Part shown: piece by piece, positions 25,187-32,356 of the stretch | How the letters are laid out: the number at the start of each line of letters is the position of its first letter | Position numbering within the stretch: the first letter of the stretch is position 1 | Origin: an uncultured bacterium | Lineage (GTDB): Bacteria > Bacillota > Clostridia > Lachnospirales > Lachnospiraceae | Assembly: GCA_905215155.1 (NCBI GenBank) | Contig: CAJMPJ010000036.1 | Coordinates: forward strand, 1-37,533 | Direction: 5' to 3' | DNA: 37,533 nt | The notes under the pieces: model-generated | What the model was told of the DNA's origin: nothing | What the model saw: the letters and a program-made list of their open reading frames with translations, nothing else | Databases searched by the model: none | Made by a program: the position numbers and the translations under genes

Positions 25187-26515
25187 CTATCGGTCTTTTG
25201 TATACGCTTTCAGGCATAGATTGCAGTTTTGTTTCTCCTCCACGCTCTCCCAGTTTCCCCCGTCTGCACTGATATACCCTTCCCCATCGGAAAGGTCTGC
25301 AAAGGTACGTCCATCTCCCGCATCGTATTCAATTGCTGCCGGGTGGACCGTATCCGGGGTGGTGATCTTTACAACAACTGCAAAACGCTCCCCTTTTTTC
25401 AGTTCCACCGCTTTCCCGGCTCCTTCGGGCAGAGCCACCGTATAATATCCGGCATTTTGAAAGCTGCCCTCTGCCAAACGTATTCTCCGGTCAAAATCCC
25501 CGCCATTAATGATTGCCTCCCGGTCTTTTGCAGCAGGCACCGCATAAATCTCATAGGTTGTCCGGGAAGCCGTAGCATAAAAGCCCACTGCCGATAACGT
25601 TTCATTGTTCTCTGCCTCATAAACATTGGACATCCACACCGTATCCTCCCCGTATCCAAGCTGGCCCACCCAGCCTCTTAGGTCGGACTGATAAATGTGA
25701 TCGTAATTATCCGGCTCCTCCGCCGCAGCATAAACCAGATTATTCATTCCGATATTGGAATCATAGTAAGATACATAATAATATCCCTGATCCCCAAAGC
25801 CCTTTCCCCAGCTGTTTAAACAGATAAATGCTCCGTCTCCGTTCACATCTTCATGAAAATTTTCCTTTGGGTAGGCATCATCCCAGCCAATGATCACAGA
25901 ATCGTGGTTGGGAGGCTGAGAACCGATATAGCAATAAGCATAAGCCTCCTCATTATAAGAGGAAGACCGGCTGTTTTCGTCGGTCATCGAGGTATAGAGA
26001 GAGCTTTGAACCCCGCCATACTGAAGGACCGCCCGCTTGATTTTTTCATAGTCTTTTCCGGGAATCAACTGGACCTCCTGGACGTGCTTTACGGCTTTTA
26101 ATCCCACCGGGGATATTCCGTCTCCGTAGGGATCATCCGATTCCAGCACAGGCCCTTTCCAGGAAAGGAGGTAAGCCAGTGACATGGTAAATTCTCCCCC
26201 TTCTTCCTGGGGAATACTGAAACCATTGCCAAGTGACATATGATCCTCAGAAAAATCATAGGATTCTTCTGGTAAGAGACTGGCTTCCAGGGCCTGAAGA
26301 GAGGCAAATGCCCAACAGGTACCAAGGGTCCCCTGATTTTTCACCGGCGGAACTCTGCCCTCTTTTCTTCCATCGTAGAATACCGGAAGAACACCGGTCT
26401 CCTGGGAAGGCTTCACTTCTTTGCCGGAAGAATCAGGGATTGGCTGTGCAGACCGGCAGCCCGTTAAAAGAAAGACCGTAAAAAACAAAAAGGCAATCCA
26501 TTTTTTATTTTTCAA
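25187..26515 (-). CDS. Papain-family (C1) cysteine protease lipoprotein
   Basis: This 442-residue protein has a lipoprotein signal (LLTGC, Cys20), then a C1A peptidase domain: QGTLGTCWAFAS (catalytic Cys67), NHDSVIIGWDD (His204) and LNSWGKGFGDQGY (Asn234). The C-terminal 180 residues are beta-rich and resemble the lectin-like domain often found behind clostridial C1 peptidases. It would act at the outer membrane face. The start is TTG, chosen for AGGAG six bases upstream; it overlaps the methyltransferase gene by 11 bases. Its place within a nucleic-acid-metabolism operon is unexpected. No prodomain is apparent, so activation may be autonomous. Confidence 0.88.
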   Translation of the reverse strand: MKNKKWIAFLFFTVFLLTGCRSAQPIPDSSGKEVKPSQETGVLPVFYDGRKEGRVPPVKNQGTLGTCWAFASLQALEASLLPEESYDFSEDHMSLGNGFSIPQEEGGEFTMSLAYLLSWKGPVLESDDPYGDGISPVGLKAVKHVQEVQLIPGKDYEKIKRAVLQYGGVQSSLYTSMTDENSRSSSYNEEAYAYCYIGSQPPNHDSVIIGWDDAYPKENFHEDVNGDGAFICLNSWGKGFGDQGYYYVSYYDSNIGMNNLVYAAAEEPDNYDHIYQSDLRGWVGQLGYGEDTVWMSNVYEAENNETLSAVGFYATASRTTYEIYAVPAAKDREAIINGGDFDRRIRLAEGSFQNAGYYTVALPEGAGKAVELKKGERFAVVVKITTPDTVHPAAIEYDAGDGRTFADLSDGEGYISADGGNWESVEEKQNCNLCLKAYTKDR

Positions 26516-27674
26516 ATGAATCTCCTGGTTTTCTTTTTGGTGGCTTTGGCCCCATAAACTGATAAAAATAAGTTTTCATCATACCGTTATAGATCTTCCG
26601 GTTTTTATCCGCTTTTCTGCCGATGTATTTTTCTGCATCCTCATAAGCCGTTATCATATACAAGGACCATGCATCCAGCGCTTTATAGCGTTCTCCGATC
26701 TGGCGGTACAGCTCCGGTAAGTCTTTCTTTTCCTCCAGACGCTCTCCATAAGGAGGATTGGTTATGAGAAAGCCGTATTTTTTCGGATGGCTCAATGCAC
26801 TGACCGGTCTTTGCTGAAAATGGATCATATGGTCCACTCCAGCCGCTTCCGCATTGGACTTGGCTGCTTTTATAATCTCCGGGTCTATGTCATATCCCTG
26901 GATATCCACTTTCCCCTCTTGGTCCACAAGATCGTTGGCCTCATCCATGGCATCGTACCAGCATTTCCTGGGAATTAAATTCTTCCAGTCTTCGGACAGA
27001 AAAGAACGGTTCATACCCGGTGCCATATTGGCCGCCATCATGGCTGCCTCAATGACAAAAGTACCGCTTCCGCAGAACGGATCCACTAAAATACGGTCCT
27101 TATTCCATGGAGTCAGCATAATAAGGGCCGCTGCCAGGGTTTCCGTAATGGGAGCTTTGCTGGTCAAGGTACGGTACCCCCTTTTGTGCAGAGAATCCCC
27201 GGACGTATCAATTCCAACCGTCACCTGATCTTTATAAAGGAATACACGAAGCGGATAACTGCTCCCCTTTTCCTCAAACCATTCCACACCATAGGCTTTT
27301 TTCATCCGTTCCACCATAGCTTTTTTCATAATGGACTGGATATCCGAAGGGCTGAAGAGCTTGCTTTTTATGGAAGAAGCCTTGGCAACCCAGAACTTTC
27401 CGTCCTGGGGAATATAATCCTCCCATGCAATGGCCTTGGTTTTCTGAAAAAGTTCTTCAAAAGACTCTGCCTGAAAGCTTCCTACCTTTAAAAGAACACG
27501 TTCAGCTGTGCGAAGAAATACATTGGCACGGCAAATCGCTTCATCATCTCCAAGAAAGGTCACTCTTCCATCCTCTACCGCAGTAATATCATATCCTAAA
27601 TCCGTTATCTCTCTTTTTAATACCGCTTCCATACCAAAATGGCAGGGGGCGATCAGTTCAAATGTTTTTTTCAC
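26505..27674 (-). CDS. THUMP-domain class I SAM-dependent RNA methyltransferase (RlmL/YpsC-like)
   Basis: This 389-residue protein has an N-terminal THUMP region (about residues 1-160) for RNA binding and a C-terminal methyltransferase with SAM motif VDPFCGSGTFVIEAA and catalytic motif NPPYGERL, the signature of N2-guanine rRNA methylation. In Bacillus the YpsC group is of this type; the target is probably 23S rRNA, by analogy with RlmL. The start codon is GTG at 27674 with AGGAG six bases upstream, one base after the stop of the upstream phosphoesterase gene. Confidence 0.93.
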   Translation of the reverse strand: MKKTFELIAPCHFGMEAVLKREITDLGYDITAVEDGRVTFLGDDEAICRANVFLRTAERVLLKVGSFQAESFEELFQKTKAIAWEDYIPQDGKFWVAKASSIKSKLFSPSDIQSIMKKAMVERMKKAYGVEWFEEKGSSYPLRVFLYKDQVTVGIDTSGDSLHKRGYRTLTSKAPITETLAAALIMLTPWNKDRILVDPFCGSGTFVIEAAMMAANMAPGMNRSFLSEDWKNLIPRKCWYDAMDEANDLVDQEGKVDIQGYDIDPEIIKAAKSNAEAAGVDHMIHFQQRPVSALSHPKKYGFLITNPPYGERLEEKKDLPELYRQIGERYKALDAWSLYMITAYEDAEKYIGRKADKNRKIYNGMMKTYFYQFMGPKPPKRKPGDSFEK

Positions 27675-27675
27675 C

Positions 27676-28224
27676 TTATTCTCCTAAGTTCATTTCTTTT
27701 TGCACATTTCCCTCAAAATCCAGAATGCGGAAGGTCTGATTCTCCAATGTGGCATAGGTAGGCGGATTACCGCCCTTTGGAATGGAAACAGAACCGGGAT
27801 TTAAAATGGTAATATCTCCCTCACTGTCCGCAGTCAGGATATGAGTATGGCCATGAAGCAGTATATCTCCTTTTTTTACCGGCGGCAGATGATCCTTGTT
27901 AAAAATATGGCCGTGAGTCGCATAGACCGTAAGACCATTGATCACAAACAGGGCATAATCTGCAAGTACCGGAAATTCCAGCACCATCTGGTCCACTTCT
28001 GTATCACAGTTTCCACGGACACAATAAATCTGGTCCTTATATCCATTTAACATGGAAATAACTGCTTTGGGGTCATATTCTTTGGGAAGATCATTTCTAG
28101 GACCATGATAAAGAATATCTCCCAATAAAAGCAGCCTGTCTGCGCCGGATTTTTTATATTCATCTAACAGAAGCCTGCAATAAAAAGCAGAGCCATGGAT
28201 GTCAGAAGCAATCATATATTTCAT
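27676..28224 (-). CDS. YfcE-like metallophosphoesterase (phosphodiesterase)
   Basis: This 182-residue protein shows ASDIHGSAFYC, LLGDILYHGP, RGNCDTEVD, ATHGHIF and LHGHTHIL, a complete set of calcineurin-fold metal ligands, and is full length for YfcE. It begins the operon: ribosome site AAGGAG, then the promoter at 28257-28286. Its closeness to the RNA methyltransferase (one base) suggests coordinated expression. Physiological substrate unknown. Confidence 0.93.
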   Translation of the reverse strand: MKYMIASDIHGSAFYCRLLLDEYKKSGADRLLLLGDILYHGPRNDLPKEYDPKAVISMLNGYKDQIYCVRGNCDTEVDQMVLEFPVLADYALFVINGLTVYATHGHIFNKDHLPPVKKGDILLHGHTHILTADSEGDITILNPGSVSIPKGGNPPTYATLENQTFRILDFEGNVQKEMNLGE

Positions 28225-28256
28225 AAGCTATTTCTCCTTCTGTATATAATAGATAT

Positions 28257-28286
28257 ATTTTAAAGCCACGGAGGTGTTTCTGTCAA
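28257..28286 (-). promoter_or_regulatory. Sigma-A promoter of the phosphoesterase-methyltransferase-protease-rdgB operon
   Basis: On the minus strand a perfect -35 TTGACA (28281-28286) is separated by 18 bases from TAAAAT (28257-28262). The start site would be about 25 bases before the ATG at 28224. Confidence 0.6.
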
Positions 28287-28295
28287 TGAATTTAC

Positions 28296-28604
28296 CTATC
28301 CCCAAACCATATATTTTCCCCTGTAATATGCGATTCCATTGGCAATATTCAACACCTGGTATCCATAAGGCTCTAATTTCCTGCAGACCATCATGCTTTG
28401 TCCGCCCCTTGCACAGTAAAAAATGAGAAGTTTATCCTTTTGAAGGGAGTTGATCCAGCTGTCCATCTCTTCATACGGAAGATTTACAGCTCCTTTAATA
28501 TGGGATTTCCGGTAGGACTGTCTATTTCGGAGATCTATGATCATGATATTATCATTATAATCAATATAATTATCAATTTCCCAAATCGGGATCGTCTGGA
28601 ACAT
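28296..28604 (-). CDS. Single-domain rhodanese-like protein
   Basis: This 102-residue protein is one rhodanese domain: IDLRNRQSYRKSHIKGAVNLPY and the active loop FYCARGGQS with the persulfide-carrying cysteine. Such proteins move sulfane sulfur. A ribosome site AAAGGA lies upstream of the ATG. It is followed, 71 bases on, by the phosphoesterase operon with its own promoter, so read-through is possible but not needed. No sulfur-metabolism partner is adjacent, though an Rrf2 regulator with three cysteines is 0.8 kb away. Confidence 0.9.
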   Translation of the reverse strand: MFQTIPIWEIDNYIDYNDNIMIIDLRNRQSYRKSHIKGAVNLPYEEMDSWINSLQKDKLLIFYCARGGQSMMVCRKLEPYGYQVLNIANGIAYYRGKYMVWG

Positions 28605-28686
28605 ATTTTCACCTGTCCTTTCTAGTAATAATATATTCCATTTTTTCCAGATTGCGAAACTTCACATGGACACGGTGGTTGGATAC

Positions 28687-28731
28687 AAAAAACGCGGGAA
28701 AGGACCGGCAGTCTCTTTCCCACGCTTTTTT
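28687..28731. terminator. Bidirectional-type terminator downstream of the repeat protein gene
   Basis: GCGGGAAAG/CTTTCCCACGC forms a stem with one bulge (28694-28725). On the minus strand it is followed by GTTTTTTG, ending the repeat-protein transcript 22 bases after its stop; on the plus strand by six T residues. Confidence 0.7.
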
Positions 28732-28752
28732 ACTTCTGTTCTTTTATAAAAT

Positions 28753-29022
28753 TTAGTTTGTTTTGTTGCGGCTGGAGTCACGGCTTGAATCGCGGCTGGA
28801 GTCACGGCTGGAGTCACGGCTTGAATTACGGCTGTTATCCTGGCTCTTGTTCTGGCTGTAATTCTGGCTGTTGTTCTGGTTGTTGTTCTGGCTGTAATTC
28901 TGGCTGTTGTTCTGGTTGTTGTTCTGGCTGTTGTTCTGGTTGTTGTTCTGGTTCATGTCACGGAAATTTCTGGAAGAGTTATCCATATCATTGTAGTTAT
29001 CGTTGTAGCTGTTTCTGGACAT
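28753..29022 (-). CDS. Small low-complexity protein of sixteen Q/R-N/D tetrapeptide repeats
   Basis: This 89-residue protein is not a recognised family. A 24-residue Asn/Asp/Ser/Arg-rich head is followed by sixteen tetrapeptides and a final Asn. The first ten are of the type QNNN, QNNS, QNYS and QDNS (polar, nearly uncharged); the rest are RDSS or RNSS (alternating charge). There is no Cys, signal peptide or membrane segment, so it should be disordered and very hydrophilic. The start at 29022 follows AGGAGGTATTAATT; an in-frame ATG 37 codons upstream lacks a ribosome site. A forespore-type promoter lies at 29061-29089. The RDSS repeats recall Ser/Arg-rich spore coat proteins, but a spore role is inference. 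Confidence 0.65.
   Translation of the reverse strand: MSRNSYNDNYNDMDNSSRNFRDMNQNNNQNNSQNNNQNNSQNYSQNNNQNNSQNYSQNKSQDNSRNSSRDSSRDSSRDSSRDSSRNKTN
28770..28961. repeat. Sixteen-copy 12-bp tandem repeat within the small protein gene
   Basis: The region divides exactly into 16 units of 12 bases on the plus strand, of type GGCTGGAGTCAC, GGCTGTTGTTCT, GGTTGTTGTTCT or GGCTGTAATTCT. Each unit encodes one tetrapeptide on the minus strand, so copy number can change without a frameshift. Confidence 0.9.
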
Positions 29023-29060
29023 AATTAATACCTCCTGTTGATGTTTTTTGTTACATGGAC

Positions 29061-29089
29061 TAGTATGGCAAAATCCGAATAGATTATAC
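29061..29089 (-). promoter_or_regulatory. SigG/SigF-like (forespore) promoter candidate of the repeat protein gene
   Basis: On the minus strand GTATA (29085-29089) and CATACTA (29061-29067) are spaced by 17 bases; the -10 matches CATWHTA and the -35 matches GHATR, the forespore sigma-G consensus. The start site would be about 32 bases before the ATG. An overlapping TATAAT (29083-29088) has no -35. Good fit, but unproved. Confidence 0.4.
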
Positions 29090-29296
29090 GAATATTTTAA
29101 TTTAAAAATTTGGAAAAAAACCAGATCTACCATTTATTTTTCCTTTATCAACAGGTTATGTCCTCATTCACAGCTCCATACTTATTTTGATAGGGAAAGC
29201 CCCTTATGGATTAAAAATAATAATAATCTTGAATCATAACAAATCCTTAATAAAAAATAACTTTGCTTTTTTTCAAGGCTATATTATAATTAATGT

Positions 29297-29379
29297 GAGG
29301 AGTTCACTTTCCTCATCCTTATTAATTATTTATACTCCCCTCGGAAAAAGCCGGATAGCTCCCCTATCCGGCTTTTTCC
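29297..29379 (+). ncRNA. Possible small RNA: promoter, hairpin and strong terminator without a gene
   Basis: TATAAT (29285-29290) with TTGCTT 16 bases upstream (29263-29268) could start a plus-strand RNA of about 80 bases. The region holds an imperfect stem AATTAAT-G-TGAGGA/TCCTCA-ATTAATT (about 29289-29329) and ends at the 16-base-pair terminator hairpin 29343-29379. No frame with a ribosome site is present. The rest of 29090-29435 contains nothing else recognisable. Confidence 0.35.
29343..29379. terminator. Strong bidirectional terminator downstream of the Rrf2 gene
   Basis: A perfect 16-base-pair stem GGAAAAAGCCGGATAG/CTATCCGGCTTTTTCC (29343-29358, 29364-29379) with a five-base loop; T runs are built into both strands. 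It can end the minus-strand Rrf2 transcript and any plus-strand RNA. Confidence 0.85.
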
Positions 29380-29435
29380 CTTCTTGCTCGACCCTGATTA
29401 TTCTTCTGCTTTTACCGTCATTTCTTCTTGGTTCC

Positions 29436-29933
29436 TCATTCTTTTCTAAACCACAGATCAATGGCTTCTGTCGCTTCCTTCGATAAAATATTCGTATATA
29501 CCTGATGATGCAGCCAGGCCAATGTTTTCTGCTCCAGATATTTCTTCATTTCATTTTCCGCCTGGTCCATTACTACCTTTATAAGACAAGGACATTTGGG
29601 GGGAGAATCGGATAACCTGTCTTTCTCGTGTAACATCGTATTCTGCCGGATCTCTGCACACTGAAAAAATGCTTCCTTTCCTTCTACCGCTTCCACAACG
29701 TCCCAAAACGTAATGTCTTCAGGCTCACGGGCCAAAGCATATCCGCCCTTGACTCCCGGCACAGACTTAATAAGCCCGGATTTCCCAAGCTTTGCATAGA
29801 CCTTTGATAAATAGCTTTCCGAAATGCCCTGAAACGCCGCCAGGTCTCTGATGCCAACAGATTTTCCTTTTTCTATGTTTATCATATAGAGCAGACAGTG
29901 CAATGCGTATTCGACTCCAATTGAAAATTTCAT
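29436..29933 (-). CDS. Rrf2-family transcriptional regulator
   Basis: This 165-residue protein has the Rrf2 winged helix (residues 1-80: YALHCLLYM, GIRDLAAFQGISESYLSKVYAKLGKSGL, GVKGGYAL) and a C-terminal region with three cysteines (FFQCAEI and PPKCPCLI) that could bind an iron-sulfur cluster or sense thiols, as in IscR and NsrR. The order and spacing differ from IscR. It is divergent from a split-barrel flavin-type gene and probably controls it. Ribosome site AAGGAGA upstream. Confidence 0.92.
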   Translation of the reverse strand: MKFSIGVEYALHCLLYMINIEKGKSVGIRDLAAFQGISESYLSKVYAKLGKSGLIKSVPGVKGGYALAREPEDITFWDVVEAVEGKEAFFQCAEIRQNTMLHEKDRLSDSPPKCPCLIKVVMDQAENEMKKYLEQKTLAWLHHQVYTNILSKEATEAIDLWFRKE

Positions 29934-29966
29934 TGATTCCTTCTCCTTTCACCCAGATATGTCTCT

Positions 29967-29995
29967 ATCATAATGGATGGCAGGGATGAATACAA
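29967..29995 (-). promoter_or_regulatory. Sigma-A promoter of the Rrf2 gene
   Basis: On the minus strand TTGTAT (29990-29995) and TATGAT (29967-29972) are spaced by 17 bases, about 35 bases before the start codon. Confidence 0.5.
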
Positions 29996-30028
29996 GACAA
30001 AAATTATCTGCAATTATGGAAAAAAGCA

Positions 30029-30057
30029 TTGACATGGAATTCAAATGAGAGTATTAT
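30029..30057 (+). promoter_or_regulatory. Sigma-A promoter of the split-barrel protein gene
   Basis: A perfect -35 TTGACA (30029-30034) and -10 TATTAT (30052-30057) are spaced by 17 bases. The intergenic region shared with the Rrf2 gene is short, so an Rrf2 operator is likely here. Confidence 0.6.
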
Positions 30058-30112
30058 AATTAAAGACAATATTAATCGACGATATATAAAGTCGCCAAAT
30101 AGGAGGTAACTG

Positions 30113-30484
30113 ATGTTTCCAGAAAAATTTTTAGAGGTATTAAAGTATGAAGGTGTGGTATCCATTGTAAGCTGTGCGGATAATGAAGCACATGTAGTCA
30201 ATACATGGAACCATTATTTAGAAATAACAGAGGACAATAAAATTTTAATCCCTTCGGCTGCCATGATAAAAACCGAAAAAAATGTAAAATCAAATCCAAA
30301 GGTAAAGCTGACTCTGGGAAGCAAAGAAGTTATGGGATATAGAAGCATGGGAACCGGATTTTTATTGGAAGGAACTGCAGAGTTTTTAAAAGAAGGGGAA
30401 CATTATGAGATGATGAAGAAAAAACGTCCGTTTTTGACCAGAGTATTGGAAGTGACCGTTGACTCCTGCAAACAGACGCTGTAA
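30113..30484 (+). CDS. Pyridoxamine 5'-phosphate oxidase-like FMN-binding split-barrel protein
   Basis: This 123-residue protein has the short split-barrel fold of the PPOX/flavin-binding family: VLKYEGVVSIVSC, HVVNTWNHYLE, ILIPSAAMIKTEKNVKSNPKVKLTLG. Members bind FMN or related flavins; the reaction is unknown for this short type. AGGAGG lies six bases before the ATG. It is divergent from the Rrf2 regulator, which suggests response to redox or nitrosative stress, by inference. It converges on an NlpC/P60 gene at a shared terminator. Confidence 0.82.
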   Translation: MFPEKFLEVLKYEGVVSIVSCADNEAHVVNTWNHYLEITEDNKILIPSAAMIKTEKNVKSNPKVKLTLGSKEVMGYRSMGTGFLLEGTAEFLKEGEHYEMMKKKRPFLTRVLEVTVDSCKQTL

Positions 30485-30537
30485 GTCAGAAGTATCCCAG
30501 GTTTAGATAAATCAATCCTGCCTTTTCCGAAATTACA

Positions 30538-30570
30538 AAGGACCTTCAGCAATCCCTGCCGAAGGTCCTT
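30538..30570. terminator. Terminator between convergent split-barrel and NlpC/P60 genes
   Basis: Perfect ten-base-pair stem AAGGACCTTC/GAAGGTCCTT (30538-30547, 30561-30570). T runs on either side are short, so it may act weakly in both directions. Confidence 0.55.
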
Positions 30571-30603
30571 ACCCTATTCAAAATCCTGTTATCCGCTTTA
30601 TCA

Positions 30604-31335
30604 TTAGTCGCCTAAAATATTGACGATTTTCACAGGTGTCCGATAATTCCATGGGGAAGTCTTGATACCTGTTCTGTATGTAGAAGAATGAACCACCTGG
30701 CCGTTGCCGATGTACATGGCAACGTGGTTGATGGACCTGCCATTGCCATAGAAAATCAAATCGCCGGGGCGCATCTGATCTGCACTGATGGCTCTGCCCT
30801 GGGCAGCTTGTCCGCCAGAGGAACGGCTGATGGTAATCCCTGCCGCGTGCTTCATAATATATCTTGTAAATCCGGAGCAATCCACTCCGGTGTGAGGATC
30901 AGTTCCGCCATATGCATAACGTCCGCCTACAAACTGCAATCCAAAATTTGCAATACTCTGTCTGAAATCAACGGTTTCTTCCACCTTCTTCTGATCTTTC
31001 AGAGCCGCTAATGTCTCTTCATCGGTCTCAGTCACGGTCGCATTGCCTTTGACCGGCAAATAGCCGTATGTATCATTTACCTTCACTTTAACGAATCCGT
31101 CGCCCATGTCTTCCAGAACTTCAAAGGAAGACCCCTTGGATGCGGTCATCAAAGCTTCGTTTCCATCTTCATCTTTACTGATTGTTACTTTATCTGAATG
31201 AACTGTGACTAAATAGCTGCCATAACTGAGTCCTGGTCCTGAAATCTCATCTGCTTTTACATCTGAAGGTCCTGCAAGTACGATTGCGCTGCAAAAAGCC
31301 ATAAGGCCTAACGTTTTCCATGTTTTTTTCATCAT
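30604..31335 (-). CDS. Secreted NlpC/P60 peptidoglycan endopeptidase with SH3 domain
   Basis: This 243-residue protein has a signal peptide (about residues 1-29, cleavage near VKADE), a bacterial SH3 domain (about 40-105) for wall binding and a C-terminal NlpC/P60 domain with catalytic Cys153 in VDCSGFTRY, His204 in INHVAMYIGNG and His216 in VVHSS. It cleaves D-gamma-glutamyl-diamino acid links in stem peptides. The ATG at 31335 (a second ATG follows) has GAGGAG 11 bases upstream. A longer frame starting 26 codons upstream would bury the signal. It is a paralogue of the next gene. Confidence 0.93.
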   Translation of the reverse strand: MMKKTWKTLGLMAFCSAIVLAGPSDVKADEISGPGLSYGSYLVTVHSDKVTISKDEDGNEALMTASKGSSFEVLEDMGDGFVKVKVNDTYGYLPVKGNATVTETDEETLAALKDQKKVEETVDFRQSIANFGLQFVGGRYAYGGTDPHTGVDCSGFTRYIMKHAAGITISRSSGGQAAQGRAISADQMRPGDLIFYGNGRSINHVAMYIGNGQVVHSSTYRTGIKTSPWNYRTPVKIVNILGD

Positions 31336-31374
31336 CGGGAAATCTGCTCCTCTTTTTACTTTTTGGTTTTCAAA

Positions 31375-31433
31375 TGTTACATAATTATTAAATTCATTAC
31401 GGTAATTATACATTTATTTTATCTTTTCGTCAA
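31375..31433 (-). promoter_or_regulatory. Promoter and shared leader motif of the first NlpC/P60 gene
   Basis: On the minus strand TTGACG (31428-31433) and TATAAT (31405-31410) are 17 bases apart. Just downstream, the plus strand reads TGTTAC-ATAAT-TATTAA (31375-31391), a degenerate copy of the box at the other NlpC/P60 promoter; TCAAATGTTACATAATT is shared exactly. Confidence 0.6.
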
Positions 31434-31467
31434 GTATTATTTAAAACTGCACCAAATTCGTTGTTTT

Positions 31468-32160
31468 TCAATTTAAAACGCTGACAAATTTTACAGGCTT
31501 GCGGTACATGACGTTTGTTACGATAATACCGGTCTTTTCTGTAGAAGCGTGAACAACTTTTCCGTCTCCCATATAAAGGGCCACATGGTTAATTGAACCA
31601 TTTTTTCCATAAAATACCAGGTCCCCGGGGCGGGCATTCTCATAGCTTACAGGCTGTCCCTGTGCAGACTGGGTTCTGGAGCTGTGGCTGATGTTCACTC
31701 CTGCCGCTTTCCCAAGCACGTATCTGGTAAATCCTGAACAGTCGACTCCGGTATTCGGGTTCACACCGCCATAGACATAACGGCCGCCCACAAACTGCAG
31801 GGCATAATCCACCACTTCCTGCCGCTTCAATGCGGCCTTGTCCACCTTTTCCACAGACTTTTCAATTAAGGTTGCAGAACTACTTTTTATGTAGCCTTGT
31901 CCATCCGGAATGCGAATCTTCACCCAGCCATCCTTCGGCGGTTCCACCACTTCATAAGTCTTTCCTTCTTCGGTTTTTAAAAGAATGGTGCCGTCTGGCT
32001 CTGCTGCGTGAAAGACAGAAACAGGTGCATCCAGCTTTGCATAAAGTGCCGTGCTGGTTTCTACTGGGATTTCCGCCGCATATGTCTTTTCCGGTGATAC
32101 AAAGCCAAGTCCTGCCAATAGCCCCAAAAGCCCAAACACCTTCCACTTTTTATTCCTCAT
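31468..32160 (-). CDS. Secreted NlpC/P60 peptidoglycan endopeptidase with SH3 domain (paralogue)
   Basis: This 230-residue protein has a signal peptide (residues 1-29, ending KTYAAE), an SH3-like domain (about 30-100) and a NlpC/P60 domain with Cys141 in VDCSGFTRY, His192 in INHVALYMGDG and His204 in VVHAS. It is about as long as its neighbour and very similar in the catalytic half, so the pair arose by duplication. Ribosome site AGGAGAATCAAT precedes the ATG. It has a near-consensus promoter of its own and no terminator before the next gene. Confidence 0.94.
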   Translation of the reverse strand: MRNKKWKVFGLLGLLAGLGFVSPEKTYAAEIPVETSTALYAKLDAPVSVFHAAEPDGTILLKTEEGKTYEVVEPPKDGWVKIRIPDGQGYIKSSSATLIEKSVEKVDKAALKRQEVVDYALQFVGGRYVYGGVNPNTGVDCSGFTRYVLGKAAGVNISHSSRTQSAQGQPVSYENARPGDLVFYGKNGSINHVALYMGDGKVVHASTEKTGIIVTNVMYRKPVKFVSVLN

Positions 32161-32214
32161 ATTGATTCTCCTGTTTTACTTGATTTGTGTCCATACAGAA
32201 AAGAATTAATCAAA

Positions 32215-32266
32215 TGTTACATAATTGTTACTTTTTGATTATATAATCATTTCTTAACATTGTCAA
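32215..32266 (-). promoter_or_regulatory. Consensus promoter with WalR-box-like direct repeat for the second NlpC/P60 gene
   Basis: On the minus strand TTGACA (32261-32266) and TATAAT (32238-32243) are exactly 17 bases apart, a perfect sigma-A promoter. Directly downstream, on the plus strand, is TGTTAC-ATAAT-TGTTAC (32215-32231), matching the WalR/YycF consensus TGTWAH-N5-TGTWAH. Lying at about +1 to +17, it would repress. Confidence 0.65.
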
Positions 32267-32268
32267 GT

Positions 32269-32309
32269 AAAAACGGCAGTTATGACGAATCACCGCCGCA
32301 ACTGCCGTT
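32269..32309 (-). terminator. Intrinsic terminator after the DUF1700-type gene
   Basis: On the minus strand AACGGCAGTT/AACTGCCGTT forms a perfect ten-base-pair stem followed by a T run. The T run merges with the -35 of the NlpC/P60 promoter. Confidence 0.75.
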
Positions 32310-32356
32310 ACATTTTTGTAATATTTAAATGGTATTATGAATAATATTTGACAAAA

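Noticed and set aside
28770..28961. CRISPR-like repetition
   Set aside because: Units are contiguous 12-bp tandem copies with no spacers, and lie inside a coding sequence.
28758..29024. Plus-strand frame rich in Gly, Cys and Ser, opposite the repeat protein
   Set aside because: It is the complement of the 12-bp repeat; no ribosome site, while the minus strand has AGGAGG and an ATG.
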